From an uncultured Collinsella sp. (GTDB lineage: Bacteria > Actinomycetota > Coriobacteriia > Coriobacteriales > Coriobacteriaceae), in assembly GCA_900542325.1 (NCBI GenBank), contig UQMY01000038.1, positions 1 to 20,319 of the forward strand: DNA of 20,319 nt, written 5' to 3'. Shown here one piece after another: positions 13,619 through 20,319 of the stretch; position 1 is the first letter of the stretch, and every line of letters begins with the position of its first letter. The position numbers were made by a program, and so were the translations under genes. Under the pieces are notes generated by a model. The model was not told the origin of the DNA, did no database searches, and worked only from the letters and a program-made list of their open reading frames with translations.

Positions 13619-16600
13619 TAGCTCAGCCTCCCGTGCTCGACCGAAAGCGAGAAATCGGCAAAGGCGCAGGTGCTGGCACGGTGACTCACGAGCACAATGG
13701 TCTTGCCGCGGCGCTTGAACTCGTCGATCGCCTGCATCACGGACGCCTCGTTGAGGGCATCGAGCGCGCTGGTGGGTTCGTCGAGCAAGATGAAGGGTGC
13801 GTCGTTGAGGAAGATGCGCGCAAGGCCGATGCGCTGGCGCTCGCCGCCCGAAAGCGAGTCGCCCAGCTCGGCAACGGGCGTGTCGAGTCCCTGCGGCAGA
13901 CGGTCGATGAGCGTGGTGAGTGAGGCGGAGCGGCAAGCGTCGAGCAGCTCGGCATTGGTGGCGTTGGCGCGCGCGACCAGCAGGTTCTCGCGTACGGTGC
14001 CGCAGAACAGATGCGTGTCCTGGGTCATGTAGGCCTCGTGGCTGCGCAGGCTCGCCGTGTTGATGCGGCGGGCATCGACGCCGCTTACCGTGATGGTGCC
14101 GGCTGCGGGGTCCCAAAAGCGCATGAGCAGCTTAAGCAGCGTCGACTTGCCCGAGCCCGAGCGCCCCATGATGCAGGTCATGGTGCCGGGCGCAAAGGTA
14201 CAGGTCACGTCGTCGAGGATGAGACTCGTGGCGGTGTCGTTCGCGACCTGCCCTGTGGCGCCCGCACCGCCCGCGTCCGCGCCGCCCGCATAGCTAAAGC
14301 TCACATGCTCGGCTGCGGCGCCGGCAAACTCAACGTCCTGTCCATCGGCGACCTCGGCACACTGGGGCTGCTCGTCGAGCAAATCGAGCACGCGTGCGCC
14401 CGAGGCGAGCGTCTCCTGCAGTGAGGCACCCAGGCGGCTCACGGCCATCACCGAGCCAAACGACGACACAAAGGTAAAGACGGCGACAAACGCTGCGGCA
14501 AAGTTAATCGTTCCCGCAGCCACCAGCTGCAGCGCACGTCCGAGCATCATCAGATTGGCCGCAAGAATAAGCGCATCGGCTACGGCCTCGCTGGCCGCTT
14601 GGCGGCGCTTGAGGCGCGCGTCCACGGCGCAGACTTGCTCGGTCAGCTTGCCCAGGGCACGGCTGCGATCGGCGCCACCGGCAAACTGGATAGTCTCGGA
14701 TGCGCCGCGCAGACTGTCGAGCACAAAGGCACCCAGCTTACCGGCGCCCTCGCGGCTCTGGCGGCCGGTGGTGCCGCATGCCTTGGCCGAGATCAGGGGC
14801 AGCAGCACGCCCAGGACCGCGTAGGCCACGAGCGCGATGCCCGCGAGCTCGGGGCTCACAGCCAGCAAAAAGCCCTCAAACACAACGGTGCAGACCAGAG
14901 CGATGGCAATGGGCGAGATGGTGTGCGCGTAGAAGACTTCGAGCAGCTCGATATCCGAGGTGACCAGACTCACGAGCTCGCCCTTGCCGCGGCCCTCGAG
15001 CTTAGCGGGGGCGAGCTGGCGCAGGGCGCCAAACACCAGGTCGCGAATGTGCGCGAGCAGACGGAATGCGATGTAATGGTTGCAGAGCTGCTCGCCGTAG
15101 TGGAGCGGCCCGCGTGCGATGCCGCAGGCGGCACAGGCCGCGCATGCTGCGATAAGACCAAGCCCCAAGGCGTTGCGGCCCAGCGCGGCCATAAGGCCGA
15201 GGGCGCCAAAGGCCGGCACGAACGCGGCGGTGAGCATGCCAATGCTGCCCAGCGCGACGGCTAGCACAAGCCAGCCGGCAAGCGGTCGGACGAGCCCCAT
15301 CATGCGCCACATGATGGACGGCGCCGAGCGACGGGCGCGGCCGGAGTCAGGCGCCGCGGTAGCGGAAGACGAGCCGGCACCGTTGAGGCCATCGGTACAG
15401 GCAGTACTGCCGCCAACAGCCTCAACCGCGCCGGCATCCTCGGCATCATCCTCCGCATACGCATATGCCGAGAGTTGCTCCTGGCTGTTCCACATGCGCG
15501 CATAGACGCCCGCGCCCGACAGGAGCTCATCATGGGTGCCGCGCTCGGCAATGCGACCGCGCTCCAGCACCAGAATCTGATCGGCGTCCACGATTGTCGA
15601 CAGGCGGTGTGCCACCACAATTACAGTGTGCCCGCCGGCGAGCGATGCAATGACCTCGCCGATTGCGGCTTCGCTTGCGGCATCGACGTTGCTCGTAGCC
15701 TCGTCAAACACATAGATCGGCGAGTCGTGCAGCAGGGCGCGTGCCATGCACACGCGCTGGCGCTGGCCACCCGAAAGGTTGGTGCCGCCCTCGTTAATCA
15801 CCATGTCGAGCCCGCCGTTGGCCTGCACAAAGGCCGCCACGCGCGTGCGACCGAGCGCGCGCAAAAGCTCGGCGTCGGTGGCGTTGGGCTGGGCGAGCAG
15901 CAGGTTGTCGCGCAGGGTGCCGGCAAACAGGTAGCCGTTGGTGGGCACCAGCGTGACGGCGCGCATGAGTGAGGTGACCGTGGCATCGCGCAGTTCAACG
16001 CCGCCAATGCGCACGCTGCCGCGGTAGGCACCCTTGCGGCCCGAGATAATCCCCGCGAGCGTGGACTTGCCGCCGCCGCTTTCGCCCACGAGTGCCACGA
16101 GCGAGCCGTGCGCAATGGTCGCGCTGGCGCTGTCCAGCACCGTGCGGTCGCCGTATGCATAGCTCACGCCCGCGAGCTCGATATCGCCGCGACCGTCAAG
16201 CTCAACATCGCCGCGCTCGGGCTCGGGCGTATCCAAAATGCCAAACATGCGGCGCGAGGCGGCCATGCCGTTCATGGCCGTGTGGAACAGCGATCCCAGG
16301 CGGCGCATGGGCAAAAAGAACTCCTGCGACAGAAAGACGATGAGGAAGGCAGCCTCAAAGCCAATCTTGCCCGTGGCGAGCTGCAGCGTGGCTACGATAA
16401 TGCCGAGCGCGGCGCCCATATAGACGACCAGGTCCATAACGCAAATGGAGCGCAGCTGCATCACCAGCAGGCGCATGGTCGCTGTGCGGAAACGCTCGGA
16501 CTCGGCGTTGATGCGCTCGTGCCAGCTGCGATCGGCCTGGTAGACCTTAAGGGTGGTGAGACCCTGCACGGCCTCCAGGAACATGCCGCCCAGATCGACA

Positions 16601-16764
16601 TAGCTGCCCCAGTACTCGGCACCGATCTTTTTGGCGTTGCGCATGACCATCATGATGGAGACGGGGATGACCGGAACGCAGGCGAGCAGCAGCGCGGCGG
16701 GAAGACCCGCCTGGCCCACGAGCAGTACAAACAGCGTGATGGGTGCCAAGCCGGCAAAGAATGC
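13618..16764 (-). pseudogene. Fused CydDC-like ABC exporter, 5'-truncated
   Basis: The remaining 1048 codons encode half-transporter 1 (partial membrane domain, then ATPase) joined through an acidic Ala/Ser-rich linker (about 15320-15470) to a complete half-transporter 2. ATPase 1 shows GESGGGKST (around 16060-16090), LSGGQRQR (around 15760-15780), IYVFDEAT and VVAHRLS. ATPase 2 shows GRSGSGKST, LSGGERQR, FILLDEPT and LVSHRAS. The retained part of the first membrane domain (QGLTTLKVYQADRS, SERFRTATMRLL, EFFLPMRRLGSLFH) looks like CydD, so a thiol/heme-linked exporter for cytochrome bd assembly is likely. Only about 185 residues precede ATPase 1, where about 330 are usual; roughly 130-150 are missing. 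The frame closes with a stop at 16765-16767, exactly where AT-rich DNA begins. No good ATG or ribosome site restores a start. Confidence 0.8.
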
Positions 16765-16868
16765 TCATGTACGGTAAGGAAGCAAGCAACCGAAAACAAG
16801 AGATAGACCGCCAGCACTACACTATTCCGAACCAAAGACCAAAAGATAAGCATTGTGGGAAAATCTAA
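16761..16868 (+). pseudogene. Short C-terminal-like ORF at the junction
   Basis: A 35-codon frame beginning at ATG 16761 or 16767 encodes a polar basic peptide (MYGKEASNRKQEIDRQHY then PNQRPKDKHCGKI) that stops inside the hairpin at 16851-16890. It has no ribosome binding site and starts in exporter sequence. It could be the 3' end of a gene carried by the AT-rich DNA, cut at the junction. No family was recognised; it may be chance. Confidence 0.25.
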
Positions 16869-16890
16869 ACTTTTGGATTTTCCTACAATG
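16851..16890. repeat. 40-nt hairpin in AT-rich DNA
   Basis: The 40 bases fold on themselves from end to end (CATTGTGGG... pairing with ...CCTACAATG), about 18-19 bp with two G-U wobbles and a tiny loop. No T run follows on the plus strand. It could be a bidirectional terminator or an attenuator-like leader hairpin ahead of the promoter at 16942. Confidence 0.6.
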
Positions 16891-16941
16891 CCGACTACGG
16901 CGGAATCCTTCCCACTCCTTATATCTTTATTTCCGTATACA

Positions 16942-16970
16942 TTGAATTTGTATTTAGTAAATGCTATAAT
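16942..16970 (+). promoter_or_regulatory. Near-consensus sigma-A type promoter
   Basis: TTGAAT (16942-16947) and TATAAT (16965-16970) are separated by 17 bases in AT-rich DNA. Transcription would start near 16977, about 30 bases before the kinase-remnant frame. The quality is much better than any promoter seen in the GC-rich part, in keeping with a Firmicute source. Confidence 0.7.
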
Positions 16971-17007
16971 GTCCCTATTCAAATTATAAATGTGTTGAAT
17001 TAGTTAC

Positions 17008-17250
17008 ATGTACATATTTTTTGTGCCGCATAAATACCCTGTTGAGGTTGTCGTTCTTTGTCCAGATGTGGAAACAATAAAAGGAAGGGAACGATACAGG
17101 GAGAAAACAGGCTATTCCGGCTTTACGGTTGAAACCTTATACGATACATTTATGCAGACAACACCACGGATCGGCTTTTGGCTGGACAATTCCAACCAAA
17201 CACCACAGCAGACAGCAGAAACCATTCTGAACGCCAGAAAGTCGGTATGA
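17008..17250 (+). pseudogene. C-terminal remnant of a P-loop kinase
   Basis: An 80-codon frame encodes only the C-terminal part of what looks like a P-loop kinase of the chloramphenicol-phosphotransferase-like/AAA type. Visible are VEVVVLCPDVETI, the arginine-rich lid RERYREKTGYSG, the helix VETLYDTFMQ, and WLDNSNQTPQQTAETIL, which fits the usual 'I/L-D-T/N-S-x-x-T-P-E-E-T' end. No Walker A motif exists upstream in any nearby frame, and no ribosome binding site precedes ATG 17008, so the N-terminal half is missing. A good promoter lies upstream. The stop is 8 bases before the insertion sequence. The family call is from pattern memory. Confidence 0.5.
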
Positions 17251-17258
17251 TTGTTACA

Positions 17259-17269
17259 GTTACTGTTCA
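17259..17269 (+). repeat. Left terminal inverted repeat of the IS
   Basis: GTTACTGTTCA is perfectly inverted relative to 19500-19510. Beyond 11 bases the match decays (AAGGG against GAGG). Confidence 0.75.
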
Positions 17270-17319
17270 AGGGTATGCATAGTCCATTGTAAAAAGTGAT
17301 GAAATTTATTTTTTTGTTT

Positions 17320-17482
17320 TGTGGATAACCAGTTCCAGTAGGAAAAATTATGTTTATAGTCTTTCCTGCTGTTTCTTTTTTGAAGAGTTATCCACCGGAT
17401 TTTATTTTACACAGTACATTTTTTTTATAGCCTTACCATATAGTCCTTATTTTTCAAGATACAAAATACCTGCTTATCCACA
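17320..17482. promoter_or_regulatory. Three DnaA-box-like 9-mers in the IS leader
   Basis: TGTGGATAA (17320-17328) is the reverse complement of TTATCCACA. TTATCCACC (17388-17396) is one base off. TTATCCACA (17474-17482) is perfect. They lie within 163 bases of AT-rich, non-coding DNA between the left inverted repeat and the mini-ORF. The stretch 17270-17570 otherwise holds only T-rich runs and the promoter at its end. DnaA binding is inferred from the motif only. Confidence 0.6.
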
Positions 17483-17534
17483 GTCATATCGACGAAAGGA
17501 CAATTCCTGGAAATTCGCTTTTTTCCCATGTTTC

Positions 17535-17543
17535 TGTTATACT
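17535..17543 (+). promoter_or_regulatory. Extended -10 promoter of the IS genes
   Basis: TGTTATACT (17535-17543) is an extended -10 (TG, one base, TATACT), about 28 bases before the mini-ORF start. The -35 (TTCGCT region) is weak, which is acceptable for an extended -10 promoter. Confidence 0.5.
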
Positions 17544-17570
17544 TCTCTATAAGAAAGAGAGGGCTGCCTT

Positions 17571-17735
17571 ATGGACATTGATTTAAAAGAAGAGATCAGA
17601 AAACAGGATGAGCTTCTTGCCGAATATCTCAGAGTGATTGAGATCCAGAAAGGACTAATCCAGGAACAGAAAAAAATGATCGAATATCTGGAAGATCATA
17701 TCTCAAAGATCACAGATATCATAAGCGACATCTGA
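17571..17735 (+). CDS. 54-residue coiled-coil protein upstream of IS66 transposase
   Basis: This short ORF (MDIDLKEEIRKQDELL...) is almost wholly charged and leucine/isoleucine-rich, with heptad-like spacing throughout, so it should form one long helix or coiled coil. It has no zinc finger or helix-turn-helix. AGAGAGGG lies about 7 bases before the ATG, and the transposase begins 25 bases after the stop, so both are made from one transcript. It sits where classical IS66 elements carry tnpA/tnpB but is too short and unlike either. The transposase N-terminus is itself a long coiled coil, so the small protein could pair with it. Function unknown. Confidence 0.65.
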   Translation: MDIDLKEEIRKQDELLAEYLRVIEIQKGLIQEQKKMIEYLEDHISKITDIISDI

Positions 17736-17760
17736 CCCGAACACTTCTGGAGGAACATAC

Positions 17761-19434
17761 ATGCCGGATACTTATGATTACATTACACTTCTGTGCCGGC
17801 TGAAAGCAGCACAGACCAGAATTAAAGAGCTGGAATCTGGAGAAAGATATATCCATCTTCAGGAACTTCACCAAAAAGAATACATGGCTTATGAACGGAA
17901 GCTCCGGAGATTAACGCAGGATCTGGCAGCCGCCCATAGAGAAACGATCCGTGTCCGTAATTATTGGTTTCAGGTACTGGAAGATATGCAGAGGGAACTT
18001 GAACAGGCAAAAAGAAAGGCTGAGCAGGAACTGAAAAAAATGGAAAAGCGTGCACTGGATGCTGAAAAACAGCGGGATGATGCACTGGATAAAGCAAAAG
18101 AGATCCGTCTGCAGTATTATGAAACAGCTGCTGAACTGGAAGAAGAACGGGGGAAAAACCTGAAACTGCGTGCACAGATCAATCGTGACTATGAAAACTC
18201 CGCTATTCCTTCCTCTAAGTCGATCAAACGGAAAAAGATCGCAAACAGCAGGGAAAAAACAGGACGGAAACCGGGCGGTCAGCCGGGGCATCCCGGCCAC
18301 CGCAGAAAAAAACAGGAACCCACACAGCCGGTTATCCTTCTTCCTGCACCGGAAAAAGTCCTGGAAGACAGTGATTTCAAAAAGACCGGCAGAACGATCA
18401 TAAAACAGATGATGGGCATCCAGGTGCTCCTGAATGTGGTGGAATATCATGCAGATATTTACTACAACACAAAGACAGGTGAACGGGTGCATGCTGCATT
18501 TCCAGACGGGGTTGTGGATGAAGTGAATTATGACGGAAGTATCCGGGCATTCCTGTTCCTTCTGAACAATGACTGCTGTGTTTCTATTGACAAGAGCAGG
18601 AAATTCCTGTCAGATCTGACAGGCGGGAAACTGAATATCTCCAAGGGGATGATAAGCAAACTCAGCAGGGAGTTTGCTTTAAAAACTGTGCCTGAACGCA
18701 GGGCCACATATGCAGATATGCTGCTTTCTCCCGTCATGCATACAGACTGTACAAATGCGAAAGAAAACGGAAAAAGCTGTCATGTATACGTCTGTGCAGT
18801 ACCGGATGGAAAAGTCCTGTACTTTGCCCGTGAGAAAAAAGGGCATGAAGGGATAAAAGGGACGGTCACTGAGGATTATCAGGGGATCCTTGTGCACGAT
18901 CACGATGTTACTTTTTATAATTATGGAGCAGATCACCAGGAATGTCTTGCCCATGTGCTGCGATACCTGAAAGACAGCATAGAGAATGAGCCGGACCGTA
19001 TCTGGAACAAAGAAATGCGTTCACTGCTACAGGAAATGATCCATTTCCGAAATGGAATCCAGCTGCCCCATAAGCCGGATCCAAAGACGATCTCCGGATT
19101 TGAAAAAAGATACCAGGCAGTACTGGAAACAGCCAGAAGAGAATACGGGGACATTCCGGCAAATGATTATTACAGAGACGGGTACAATCTATTCCTGAGA
19201 ATGGAGAAATACATGCGGAACCATCTGCTGTTCCTGCATGATCTCCGGGTACCTGCCACGAATAACGAAGCCGAAAGGCTTTTGCGGAATTATAAGCGGA
19301 AACAGGCGCAGGCCGTGACATTCAGAAGTTTCGAAAGCATCGATTACCTCTGTCAATGCATGAGCATGCTTGTTTTGATGCGCCGGGAAGAACCGGCAAA
19401 TATATTTGACAGAGTGTCCAGGATATTTGGATAA
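17761..19434 (+). CDS. tnpC: IS66-family transposase (TnpC-like)
   Basis: This 557-residue DDE transposase starts with a long coiled coil (about 10-140, rich in E, K, R, L and Q). The IS66 hallmark follows: NSAIPSSKSIKRKK, then GRKPGGQPGHPGHRRKK near residues 167-183. The catalytic domain has Asp329 (VMHTDCT), Asp380 (ILVHDHDVTFY) followed by QECLAHVLRYLKD, and Glu505 in TNNEAERLLRNYKRKQ. The usual HADET is HTDCT here, keeping the aspartate. GGAGG lies 8 bases before ATG 17761. The frame is intact from start to stop, so the enzyme may be active. A strong hairpin terminator begins at the stop codon. Confidence 0.93.
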   Translation: MPDTYDYITLLCRLKAAQTRIKELESGERYIHLQELHQKEYMAYERKLRRLTQDLAAAHRETIRVRNYWFQVLEDMQRELEQAKRKAEQELKKMEKRALDAEKQRDDALDKAKEIRLQYYETAAELEEERGKNLKLRAQINRDYENSAIPSSKSIKRKKIANSREKTGRKPGGQPGHPGHRRKKQEPTQPVILLPAPEKVLEDSDFKKTGRTIIKQMMGIQVLLNVVEYHADIYYNTKTGERVHAAFPDGVVDEVNYDGSIRAFLFLLNNDCCVSIDKSRKFLSDLTGGKLNISKGMISKLSREFALKTVPERRATYADMLLSPVMHTDCTNAKENGKSCHVYVCAVPDGKVLYFAREKKGHEGIKGTVTEDYQGILVHDHDVTFYNYGADHQECLAHVLRYLKDSIENEPDRIWNKEMRSLLQEMIHFRNGIQLPHKPDPKTISGFEKRYQAVLETARREYGDIPANDYYRDGYNLFLRMEKYMRNHLLFLHDLRVPATNNEAERLLRNYKRKQAQAVTFRSFESIDYLCQCMSMLVLMRREEPANIFDRVSRIFG

Positions 19435-19483
19435 AGAAAACCGATGGCTTTGACTGTTATCAGTCTACACCATCGGTTTTCTT
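19434..19483. terminator. Strong bidirectional terminator at the end of the IS
   Basis: Arms 19434-19447 and 19470-19483 (AAGAAAACCGATGG/CCATCGGTTTTCTT) pair perfectly over 14 bp. The loop contains a second 5-bp stem, GACTG-TTAT-CAGTC. A T-rich tail on each strand makes it act both ways, shielding the element from outside transcription. Confidence 0.85.
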
Positions 19484-19499
19484 AAGTCCAGTTAACCTC

Positions 19500-19510
19500 T
19501 GAACAGTAAC
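19500..19510 (-). repeat. Right terminal inverted repeat of the IS
   Basis: TGAACAGTAAC is the exact reverse complement of the left end GTTACTGTTCA. It marks the right boundary of the element, 27 bases before the TTGACA-containing region of the next gene's promoter. Confidence 0.75.
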
Positions 19511-19549
19511 CCACTATTTAAATCTGATGTGGAGTTATTAGTGTGGCAC

Positions 19550-19578
19550 TTGACAGTAGTTTGGATTTTGAGTAAAGT
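19550..19578 (+). promoter_or_regulatory. Promoter of the LacI-family gene
   Basis: A perfect -35 TTGACA (19550-19555) is followed after 17 bases by TAAAGT (19573-19578). Transcription would start near 19585, about 30 bases before the start codon. The promoter lies just outside the insertion sequence, so it is native to the flanking AT-rich DNA. Confidence 0.6.
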
Positions 19579-19614
19579 TGTATTAAAACAGTGAGAAAGA
19601 AATGGATATTTATT

Positions 19615-20319
19615 ATGACTACCATAAAAGAAATTGCAGAGATGGCTGGAGTTAGTATGACAACAGTCTATAATGTACTTCATGGAAATGTAAAAAAAGT
19701 ATCGAAAGCGAATATGGAAAAAATACAGGCTTTGCTAGATGAATATCACTATGTACCGAAAATGGGACTGAGAGCTTTGAAAAATAACAGTTCTAAGATT
19801 ATTGGAGTGGTAATTCATACATCTCGTTATTATGAGAATACAGTTATTTCAGATACTTTTTACAGTCATGTTATTGGTGCGTTGGAAGAATCTCTTAGAA
19901 AAGAAGGATATTACATGATGCTATATGCGGCGGAAGATTTGGAAGAAATCTTTCATATGTCATTAGCTTGGAATGTAGACGGATTGATTGCGATTACATT
20001 TAAATATCATAACTATATTAAATTGAAAACATTGATAAACAAACCGATAGTTGCAATTGATTTAATTGATAAAGAGGCAGAAGATTATGTTAATGTAGGT
20101 CTTCAAGATGAAAATGGTGGTTATATAATGACCAAATATCTTTTAGAAAAAGGATATGAGAAAATTTATGTCTGCGCAAGAAAGAATGCCGGTGTGGATC
20201 ATGAACGCTGGATTGGATATCGAAAGGCATGGGAGGAAGCAGGGAAAAGCTATCTGACAAATGATTTTATTTCACTTAATGAAACTGAACAAGATAGAAA
20301 TAAAAATTATCAGATGATG
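19615..20319 (+). CDS. LacI-family transcriptional regulator, partial at window end
   Basis: The first 235 codons of a LacI/GalR repressor are present; the frame is open at the window edge. The N-terminal helix-turn-helix is TIKEIAEMAGVSMTTVYNVL, followed by hinge-type sequence (VSKANMEKIQALLDEYHYVPK). The periplasmic-binding-protein-like effector domain starts near residue 62 (SKIIGVVIHTSRYYENT), with VDGLIAITF, KPIVAIDLID and NGGYIMTKYLLEKGYEKIYV in the expected order. About 100 residues should remain. ATG 19615 is the only start that keeps the whole HTH; the ribosome site is weak (AGAAAG). Strong A/T codon bias groups it with the IS, not the his genes. It probably controls sugar genes beyond the window. 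Confidence 0.88.
   Translation, partial: MTTIKEIAEMAGVSMTTVYNVLHGNVKKVSKANMEKIQALLDEYHYVPKMGLRALKNNSSKIIGVVIHTSRYYENTVISDTFYSHVIGALEESLRKEGYYMMLYAAEDLEEIFHMSLAWNVDGLIAITFKYHNYIKLKTLINKPIVAIDLIDKEAEDYVNVGLQDENGGYIMTKYLLEKGYEKIYVCARKNAGVDHERWIGYRKAWEEAGKSYLTNDFISLNETEQDRNKNYQMM

Larger units (their letters stand above)
17500..19500 (+). other. AT-rich codon usage block of the IS
   Basis: Codons in this block favour A and T (AAA for Lys, GAA for Glu, ATA/ATC for Ile, AGA/CGG for Arg). The his genes on the left use AAG, GAG, ATC and CGC. The contrast supports a Firmicute-type origin for the element. Confidence 0.6.
17259..19510 (+). mobile_element. IS66-type insertion sequence (ISBst12-like layout)
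   Basis: The element is 2252 bp and bounded by inverted repeats GTTACTGTTCA (17259-17269) and TGAACAGTAAC (19500-19510). It contains a roughly 300-base non-coding leader, a 54-residue coiled-coil ORF, an IS66-family DDE transposase and a strong terminator. TnpA and TnpB of classical IS66 are absent, as in the ISBst12 subgroup. The 8 bases outside each end (TTGTTACA left, CCACTATT right) do not match, so no IS66-type 8-bp target duplication is present. AT-rich composition sets it apart from the his region. Confidence 0.85.

Noticed and set aside
16650..16982. 110-codon minus-strand open frame spanning the composition break
   Set aside because: It runs from AT-rich DNA into the exporter in the wrong frame; the two halves have unrelated composition and no domain is visible.
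17251..17258. 8-bp target site duplication of the IS
   Set aside because: The left flank (TTGTTACA) and right flank (CCACTATT) do not match, even allowing small shifts.
1..20319. CRISPR arrays, tRNA or rRNA genes, phage genes
   Set aside because: No regularly spaced direct repeats, cloverleaf-like sequence, rRNA segments or phage structural genes were seen in reading the window.

Overview
The window looks like chromosome of a GC-rich gut anaerobe. The best guess is a member of the Coriobacteriia, close to Collinsella. This rests on strong G/C preference at third codon positions, a mannose-family PTS, a short-form HisG that depends on HisZ, and a fused CydDC-type exporter next to a nitrous-oxide-stimulated-promoter family protein. 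The genus is an inference; no 16S rRNA or other marker is present. From about 16765 onward the DNA becomes visibly AT-rich, with codon use like Lachnospiraceae or other Clostridia, so the right end looks acquired.

Layout. (1) 84-2614: a four-gene mannose/sorbose-family PTS operon (EIIA, EIIB, EIIC, EIID). It is followed by a terminator-like hairpin and then a TIM-barrel sugar epimerase/isomerase resembling fructoselysine 3-epimerase (2698-3534). (2) 3704-12019: a long histidine operon in the order hisZ-hisG (one fused gene), hisD, hisC, hisB, hisH, hisA, hisF, hisI, a 75-residue protein with a TDACGAQS motif, and hisE. Three spots in or beside it carry strong palindromes: 8682-8721, 10990-11069 and 12015-12154. 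(3) Convergent genes on the minus strand: a PHP-type histidinol phosphatase (12167-13078), which supplies the one step the hisB gene lacks, then a nitrous-oxide-stimulated-promoter family protein (13199-13618). The latter is coupled by a one-base overlap to a large fused CydDC-like ABC exporter (13618-16764). The exporter has lost its N-terminus at a sharp junction with the AT-rich DNA. (4) 16765-20319: AT-rich DNA with a hairpin, a near-consensus promoter, a C-terminal kinase remnant, an IS66-type insertion sequence of about 2.25 kb (17259-19510) and the 5' part of a LacI-family regulator that runs off the window.

Together the his genes encode every step from ATP + PRPP to histidine: HisZG, HisE, HisI, HisA, HisH/HisF, HisB, HisC, PHP phosphatase, HisD. 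The PTS and epimerase suggest uptake of a ketose-type or Amadori-type substrate, but the substrate cannot be read from the sequence. The points most worth a second look are the HisZ-HisG fusion, the small TDAC protein coupled to hisI, the cluster of three DnaA-box-like 9-mers in the left end of the insertion sequence, its coiled-coil mini-ORF in place of tnpA/tnpB, and the palindromic intergenic elements in the his operon.
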